From: a virus
DNA length: 23,459 bases
Reading direction: 5' to 3' (one strand)
Virus record (IMG/VR): IMGVR_UViG_3300012000_000130
Span: 1-23,459 of that record
Made by a program: the position numbers and the translations under genes. The first letter of the stretch is position 1; the number at the start of each line of letters is the position of its first letter. The notes beneath the pieces were generated by a model that searched no databases, was not told the origin of the DNA, and worked only from the letters and a program-made list of their open reading frames with translations. This document shows, piece by piece, positions 18,995 to 23,459 of this stretch.

Positions 18995-19419
18995 AAGAGT
19001 CAAGATGGGATATTCCTAAACCAAACTTTAAAAAAGATTTAGAGTTTGGCAAACAGGGCGAAGACCAAGTTAAACAATTCCTGCAAGGAATTGTTAATGG
19101 GTCATTTGAAGTCAAATCTGACCGGTATCGCAACGGGAAAATGGTGGTAGAAATAGCCCAAAACCCTCGTAAACATGGGTGGAAACCGTCAGGCATTATG
19201 ATAACCGAAGCAGAGTGGTGGGTTTATGTGTATACTATGAACCAAGCAATGATAGTGGTGTCCACGGAAAGATTAAAGCGTTATATAAAAATGTTACCAA
19301 AGTCAAGAATTAGGTTGTTTGCGGAAGGCACAAATAATCCAGCGAAGGGTTATTTGTTGTTGCCAGAGGAAGTTTCACAACTCCTCTACGATTCCGCATA
19401 CGACGATGTCAAAGAATGA
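18991..19419 (+). CDS. PD-(D/E)XK-like endonuclease-fold protein (142 aa)
   Basis: ATGA overlap with rusA. LEFGKQGEDQVKQFL (Glu24), FEVKSDRYRNGKMVVEIAQN (Asp44, Glu54) and SGIMITEAEWWVYV follow the order helix, E-V-K-x-D, strand with Glu, then GIxxTxAxWW seen in a phage nuclease family related to Holliday-junction or restriction endonucleases. The Lys normally two residues after the second acid is replaced (VEIAQ), so it may use Lys61 or Lys65 or be inactive. It follows RusA, suggesting DNA branch or end processing. Fold assignment moderate. Confidence 0.6.
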   Translation: MKESRWDIPKPNFKKDLEFGKQGEDQVKQFLQGIVNGSFEVKSDRYRNGKMVVEIAQNPRKHGWKPSGIMITEAEWWVYVYTMNQAMIVVSTERLKRYIKMLPKSRIRLFAEGTNNPAKGYLLLPEEVSQLLYDSAYDDVKE

Positions 19420-20254
19420 CATTCCCCAAGACAATTACGTCTTTTCATCTACTTATTTAAATAAACAGCGTCCACAAACGGCGATGGAAGCGTTAATGCT
19501 TTCTGTGTCCGATGTGGTAGAAGAATCAGTAGAAGAACTACAACCGCTACGCGAAGCCGTAGCAATGTGCATTGAACAGCTTGACGAACAGGACCAGTTC
19601 ATTGTGAACGCAGTTAACAGTGAGTTTCTTTCTTACGAGCAGCTTGGTAAACGCCTTGGCGTTTCCAAGCCTCATGCGTGGCGTCTTAAGAACAATGCCT
19701 ATGCTAAACTACAACAGCTATTAACAATGCACCCACTAATCAGAAAGAAGGTCAGAGTGGTGACTACATGGGAACAATCAGCAAGTCAATGGGTTATGCA
19801 CATTGCATCATTTGCTACAGAAGAAATGGAAACTAACAACGCAAAACTTATGCGTCTTTGCGAATCGGCAAAAAAATGTTTGTTTGACAGCGACGATTTA
19901 CCTGTGTCTTTGTTGTGGACCGAAATAGGTATTGAAGCAATTCAAGAATTACGTTTACGCGGTGTTTGGGATTCTGGCGAAATGTGTTCTTTGTTGGTAT
20001 CTAAACAACATGATTATGGTCATGGCAACATAACAGCATTTGGTCTTAAGGGCGTCCTTGTGCGTTTGTCCGACAAGATTGAGCGTTTAAATAATCTTAA
20101 ATCCAAAAAATCTAAAGCACAAAATGAATCGTTGCTTGATACGCTACGAGACATAGTGGGCTATTGTGTAATAGCTTTGATGCTTAACGACGAAACATTT
20201 CATTTGGAATTAGGAGAGAATTATGCGAACGAGTCAGTTAGTGATTGGATTTGA
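19406..20254 (+). CDS. HTH (sigma-region-4-like) fused to DUF1599/Nmad1 domain
   Basis: 282 residues from the ATG at 19406, which overlaps the previous gene by 14 bases; a longer frame from 19319 lies wholly inside that gene and is unlikely. Residues 50-105 include EQLDEQDQFIVNAV and LSYEQLGKRLGVSKPHAWRL, a helix-turn-helix like sigma-70 region 4. Residues about 195-262 (SKQHDYGHGNITAFG, VRLSDKIERLNNL, ESLLDTLRDIVGYCVIALML) match DUF1599, the nucleotide-modification-associated domain 1. The middle (106-190) is helical and unassigned. The protein may bind DNA and act in nucleotide or base modification; both roles are inferred. Confidence 0.7.
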   Translation: MSKNDIPQDNYVFSSTYLNKQRPQTAMEALMLSVSDVVEESVEELQPLREAVAMCIEQLDEQDQFIVNAVNSEFLSYEQLGKRLGVSKPHAWRLKNNAYAKLQQLLTMHPLIRKKVRVVTTWEQSASQWVMHIASFATEEMETNNAKLMRLCESAKKCLFDSDDLPVSLLWTEIGIEAIQELRLRGVWDSGEMCSLLVSKQHDYGHGNITAFGLKGVLVRLSDKIERLNNLKSKKSKAQNESLLDTLRDIVGYCVIALMLNDETFHLELGENYANESVSDWI

Positions 20255-20396
20255 AATGCCGGTTACAGCAAAAGAAATTGCAGCAATACTGGAAAAACAT
20301 TATGGGCCAATTGATGTCGGTCAAGGAGTTCTTGAAAATGGTTTGCAAACAAATTGTTTATATGTTCACAACAAAAAGAAAAAACATGTCAAGTGA
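20223..20396 (+). CDS. Hypothetical protein (57 aa)
   Basis: TTAGGAGAGAATT before the ATG is a good Shine-Dalgarno, so this short frame is favoured over the overlapping out-of-frame start at 20245. MRTSQLVIGFEMPVTAKEIA, then YGPIDVGQGVLENGLQTNCL and a Lys-rich end. It overlaps the upstream gene by 32 bases. No domain recognised. Confidence 0.55.
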   Translation: MRTSQLVIGFEMPVTAKEIAAILEKHYGPIDVGQGVLENGLQTNCLYVHNKKKKHVK

Positions 20397-20670
20397 AGAG
20401 TCGTACGGTTGGATATACGACATTATTCCTGCTAAACAAGTTGAAGAAATAGAATCAAAAGCAAAAAGTCTTCAACAGAACCTAGACAATGGAGTCAATG
20501 TTGTTTTATCTGCTACTAACGACAGCGCCATAAGATTATGTCGCGCTTATCATTATGGAACGCAAGGAAACATAGAAGCATGGATGCACATAATGGGATT
20601 TTTAGATGCTCTTATTGGTACAATTGAAGAACATTTAGAAGACGAAGGGATAGACCCGTATGCAAAATGA
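20386..20670 (+). CDS. Hypothetical helical acidic protein (94 aa)
   Basis: Start at the ATG at 20386, which overlaps the end of the preceding gene. MSSEESYGWIYDIIPAKQVE, then LSATNDSAIRLCRAYHYGTQ and IMGFLDALIGTIEEHLEDEG. Mostly helical. The frame is open upstream to 20245, but that section is basic, unlike the rest, and lies over another gene. No family recognised. It overlaps the next gene by 11 bases. Confidence 0.55.
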   Translation: MSSEESYGWIYDIIPAKQVEEIESKAKSLQQNLDNGVNVVLSATNDSAIRLCRAYHYGTQGNIEAWMHIMGFLDALIGTIEEHLEDEGIDPYAK

Positions 20671-20803
20671 ACCATCAGAAACACAAGCAGAAACAGAACG
20701 CTATCTTCGTGACCGAGTAGAAGAATTGGAAATCATATTGGAAGCTATGCGCGCGGAACTCCGCGTCGCACAGCAAGAGTTATGGAAACGAGAACCACAA
20801 TGA
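20660..20803 (+). CDS. Small coiled-coil protein (47 aa)
   Basis: MQNEPSETQAETERYLRDRV leads into EELEIILEAMRAELRVAQQE, a heptad-patterned helix of about 30 residues with Leu, Ile and Val at core positions, predicting a coiled coil. Its ATG lies in the end of the previous gene and its TGA overlaps the next ATG as ATGA. Could be an oligomerisation partner or scaffold; not recognised. Confidence 0.5.
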   Translation: MQNEPSETQAETERYLRDRVEELEIILEAMRAELRVAQQELWKREPQ

Positions 20804-21171
20804 GGCCAGTAATTGTACTTTGGGACGACGCCTACTCGGAAGATGAGTGGATGAGTGTTGAGCACTACAACCCCAAGCCCGAAACCCCAAACATTTCTAT
20901 TGGTTACATTGTTGCCTACAACAACAATTACATTCACGTTGCGTCCACAATTGACCAAGACGGGGGTAATTGCTGCGGGATTATGGCAATCCCTTATGAC
21001 ATGATTGTGTACGTAGCCCCACTACAGATTCTGAGTGAAGCCAAAATGTACGGTGATAAAGAAGAATTTGAGCGATACTTGCAAGGCAAGTTCGCTCAAC
21101 GAGCCGAGGTTTACGAGTTTATTGAGCCTGCGGAAATATCTTCAGAAACGAATCCCGAACCTTCTGTTTAG
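20800..21171 (+). CDS. Hypothetical beta-rich protein (123 aa), last early gene
   Basis: ATG at 20800 overlaps the TGA of the coiled-coil gene, favoured over an in-frame ATG at 20782. MRPVIVLWDDAYSEDEWMSV, then SIGYIVAYNNNYIHVASTID and CCGIMAIPYDMIVYVAPL. The pattern, with a strand, WxD, then I-x-x-G-x-hydrophobic and I-P-x-x-M-I-x-V, is that of a small regulatory-type beta fold. Ends the plus-strand operon and overlaps the convergent peptidase gene by 53 bases. Unknown function. Confidence 0.65.
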   Translation: MRPVIVLWDDAYSEDEWMSVEHYNPKPETPNISIGYIVAYNNNYIHVASTIDQDGGNCCGIMAIPYDMIVYVAPLQILSEAKMYGDKEEFERYLQGKFAQRAEVYEFIEPAEISSETNPEPSV

Positions 21172-21613
21172 AGTCAGCCCATTGAGGACTCAATTCAACA
21201 TGCAACCAATCACCTTTTGGCGCACCATGTATTGTCGGCTTGGTGTATTTCTGCCAAGTACCACGGGTCCAGTTGTAGCCACGACCGTGTGGCTCTGGGA
21301 AATAATCCAAAACTAATTCAATACCAAGTTCGTCTGCATGACGAACCAGAAAGTCAGCCATGTGTTCGGCTGCAGCACGACCATTACGCAAACCCTTTGT
21401 TGGGGTCTTGCGATAACTAAGGTCCACCGCCCTGCCTGTAGCGTGCACAGAGAGGCTCTCAGAACCCCTTTTGGGTCTATTGACGAAGGTGCCGTTGTTC
21501 CACAACGCACCACCACTTAAGTAAACCAAGTGCTTAACCAATTCGGTTAATCCTGGTTTTTCACCAGATGCCAACCCATCTTTGTTGCCTGTATATGTTT
21601 TTTTTGCTCTCAT
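21119..21613 (-). CDS. M15-family peptidase, endolysin or tail-associated
   Basis: 164 residues. SVHATGRAVDLSY holds His57 and Asp64, and DWLHVEL has His138: the zinc ligands of the M15 peptidase pattern HxxGxAxD...(E/D)xxH. Asp135 stands where Glu is common in VanY-type enzymes. It should cleave peptide stems of peptidoglycan. Lengthwise it is a bare catalytic domain without cell-wall-binding module or signal peptide, so release would need a holin or virion location. It follows directly (one base) after the large virion protein gene, which suggests a structural, entry-related role, whereas a second M15-like gene ends the lysis cassette on the left. Confidence 0.75.
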   Translation of the reverse strand: MRAKKTYTGNKDGLASGEKPGLTELVKHLVYLSGGALWNNGTFVNRPKRGSESLSVHATGRAVDLSYRKTPTKGLRNGRAAAEHMADFLVRHADELGIELVLDYFPEPHGRGYNWTRGTWQKYTKPTIHGAPKGDWLHVELSPQWADSKQKVRDSFLKIFPQAQ

Positions 21614-21614
21614 A

Positions 21615-23459
21615 TTATTCTGCCTTTCGTTTTCTTACTGGTGAACCAAAGAACCCTAGCCAAGCATTAATCTTGGCGTCGCCGTAAGAGTTTAACAAAC
21701 GGTCGCCAGTTGCTACAGGTACAACAAGTCCCTGCAAAAGATTAACTAATCTATCCTGGGTTGATTCTATTGCTTTATCATTGTATAAATTTTGCCCAAT
21801 AACCTGTTCAGCTGGAAGCCTAAACACAGGGTTAAGGTTCGTACCAAGCTTTTTAGGGTTGGCCAACTGTGACAACTGTTGTTGAATTCTTGTAAAATTT
21901 AAATCCGGTGCAGCATAGGCACCAACTCCTGGAAGTTGAAACGCTTCCACTTCTTGTAAGAACGAAGGTAGTGGTTGATATTCTTCTGCTTCTTTGTCGC
22001 GGATGTTGCGAACAAAACTATTATAAATTGCGTACGGCTTAGGATTCAACCACATGTTTTCGAGTTGCAATGGTAAGTTGCGTGAACTCCAAATCCAAAA
22101 CGGAACAAACTGTTTCATCAACCTGTCGGCCTGCGACAAATCTTCGTAATCAAAATAAAACTTTCTTACCCTTGCCGTAGCTGTACCCGCATCCATACCT
22201 TGTTTTGCGCTGTCAAAACCCAAAATGAATCGTGACATGTTGTCAGACATTTGACCATATTTACGAGAAAACCTTGTTACACGGTTATCGTAAATTTTGT
22301 TCCCACGAATAACTTCGTGAAACAAATCACCATAAATACCACCACCGGAACCCAACATTGCGTTCCTTGCAGTATCAGCCGCAACACGGTCTATCTCGTC
22401 AAGACCGCCAACAAACTCTTCCCACGTGCTACCTTTTTTGTATGCGGAAATCCAATCAAAATATATTTTTGATGCAGGTTTAAGGTTTTCTATTTTTCCA
22501 CCAGCTAAAATATATTGAAACGAGTTACCAATAATGTTTCTAACATGAAAACCTGGGGTCAAAGTTGCGTAAGCTTTATGGAATTTTGTGAACCCACCGA
22601 TGTATCTTGTTAGTTCTTTAATAACTCGTGGGTCTTCAAGGTATTTTGCGTTGTCCCAAAGCTCTTTAAATTCTTTTGTGACAGCAATGTTTGGGAAATA
22701 TTCACTTAAACGCACCCATCCATCTCGCAAAGTTTGTTGGACCATTGTTGAGGCATCAGGAACAGGTATTTGTGTGACGCTACCATCAGCGTTAACAACG
22801 GACACTGGTTTCATGTTTCCAGACAAACCGTCCATCAACCTTGCCTCAACTGTTTCGGTTGGCAAATCAGCCACCGTATTCAAAATCTCTGCTTGCTGTA
22901 CGCCAATGTTAATCAGCACATCTTCCGTTGGTGTGGGCGCACCAGTTTTCTGTGCGTTCTTTAAAGCCTGTTTGGCGTTCTCTATTTGTTCCAACGCTGC
23001 GGTGTCAACTATGTTGACATCCGCTGCAACTTTTGCTGCGTTGCCTTTTGGCGCAGAATTAAGTTTTGCTTGTTTAACTTGGTTGGAAACATTTTGAGTT
23101 AAAAGGTCAAAATTGTGGGCAAGTGTTTTCATTTCATTTGCCCTAATTGTTTCCTCAATTTCCTGTGGCGTTATGGTCACACGCTGTTCCGCTAATGGAA
23201 GGTCAGTGGACGGCTTTCCATATTTGAATGGCTGTTGGTCGTAGCTTGTATCAGGGTTGTATTCGTAACGTGTTTCGTAATCAGGCAAACGTTGTTGATA
23301 CATTTGAGGAGAAGTTCCCTCACCTATAACCGCAGCGCCCGCAGGACCTTCGGCAGCCCTCTGGTAGAAACGTTCCCCTATTTCGCCTATACGTTCAGCA
23401 CCAATAAATTCTGGGTCCGGAACAGGATTAACTATTTGGTCAATCTGTTGGCGCATCGC
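21615..23459 (-). CDS. Large phage virion protein, C-terminal 613+ residues (5' end outside window)
   Basis: The frame is open through the right edge; the ATG near 23456 is probably internal. Visible features, counted from that ATG: a Pro/Gln-rich region (1-110), helices (110-200), LTPGFHVRNIIGNSFQYILAGG split around 299-320, and MKQFVPFWIWSSRNLPLQLEN around 447-467. These last two motifs recur in large polyvalent proteins of phages (the LPD38-type region), thought to travel inside or at the portal of the virion. It is likely an internal or ejected virion protein. The name rests on those motifs. Next gene downstream is the M15 peptidase one base away. Confidence 0.55.
   Translation of the reverse strand, partial: AMRQQIDQIVNPVPDPEFIGAERIGEIGERFYQRAAEGPAGAAVIGEGTSPQMYQQRLPDYETRYEYNPDTSYDQQPFKYGKPSTDLPLAEQRVTITPQEIEETIRANEMKTLAHNFDLLTQNVSNQVKQAKLNSAPKGNAAKVAADVNIVDTAALEQIENAKQALKNAQKTGAPTPTEDVLINIGVQQAEILNTVADLPTETVEARLMDGLSGNMKPVSVVNADGSVTQIPVPDASTMVQQTLRDGWVRLSEYFPNIAVTKEFKELWDNAKYLEDPRVIKELTRYIGGFTKFHKAYATLTPGFHVRNIIGNSFQYILAGGKIENLKPASKIYFDWISAYKKGSTWEEFVGGLDEIDRVAADTARNAMLGSGGGIYGDLFHEVIRGNKIYDNRVTRFSRKYGQMSDNMSRFILGFDSAKQGMDAGTATARVRKFYFDYEDLSQADRLMKQFVPFWIWSSRNLPLQLENMWLNPKPYAIYNSFVRNIRDKEAEEYQPLPSFLQEVEAFQLPGVGAYAAPDLNFTRIQQQLSQLANPKKLGTNLNPVFRLPAEQVIGQNLYNDKAIESTQDRLVNLLQGLVVPVATGDRLLNSYGDAKINAWLGFFGSPVRKRKAE

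Noticed and set aside
20245-20385. Upstream extension of the 94-residue protein to a start at 20245
   Set aside because: It lies over the 57-residue gene, which has a better ribosome site, and its composition differs from the rest of the protein.
1-23459. tRNA genes or an integration attachment site
   Set aside because: No stretch with the conserved T-arm GGTTCRANTCC in a cloverleaf context was found by eye, and no integrase gene is present.

Overview
This window looks like part of a tailed-phage (Caudoviricetes) genome infecting an actinobacterium, probably a freshwater or marine lineage. The phage assignment rests on a terminase small-subunit-like gene, collagen-like and glycine-rich tail-fibre genes, a lysis cassette, a DnaB-like helicase, an archaeo-eukaryotic-type primase and a RusA resolvase. 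The actinobacterial host is inferred from a WhiB-like Fe-S regulator (14444-14740), peptidoglycan hydrolases and a secreted protein with a Thr-rich linker of the kind common in Acidimicrobiia. No tRNA, rRNA, CRISPR array, integrase or transposase was seen. Both ends of the window cut through genes.

Layout. (1) 1-7684, minus strand, late genes read leftward: a terminase small-subunit-like protein, an Ig/BppU-like small virion protein, a collagen-like fibre, a family 2 glycosyltransferase, a small virion protein, two glycine-rich fibre proteins alternating with two small fibre-associated proteins, then a lysis/surface cassette (PA14 secreted protein, two small membrane proteins including a holin candidate, a 37-residue Lys-rich peptide, and the start of a probable M15-like peptidase). 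(2) 7685-7830, a divergent control region with a 12-bp palindrome and two hairpins. (3) 7831-8991, plus strand, six tiny basic proteins joined by stop/start overlaps. (4) 8992-10821, a stretch unusually rich in structure: a 340-base gene-poor spacer, two short genes and several perfect inverted repeats. (5) 10822-13102, an amidoligase, a class II glutamine amidotransferase and a very basic 48-residue protein in one tight operon. (6) 13102-15280, small unknown proteins, WhiB and a membrane-anchored lytic transglycosylase. (7) 15281-15460, a second structured leader. (8) 15461-21171, the replication/recombination operon: Cas4-like nuclease, unknown protein, helicase, primase, RusA, a second PD-(D/E)XK-like protein, an HTH-DUF1599 fusion and small proteins. 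(9) 21119-23459, minus strand, convergent: an M15 peptidase and the C-terminal part of a large virion protein.

How it fits together. The plus-strand genes look early or middle (takeover, DNA processing, replication) and the minus-strand genes late (packaging, tail, lysis). The best candidate for an under-described system is the amidoligase-amidotransferase-basic protein operon, which by family logic should make amide or peptide bonds on an unknown target and supply or remove amide nitrogen. It sits directly downstream of a dense cluster of DNA/RNA secondary-structure elements. A 20-base motif with fixed spacing is shared by the leaders of the small-basic-protein operon and the replication operon, suggesting common control.
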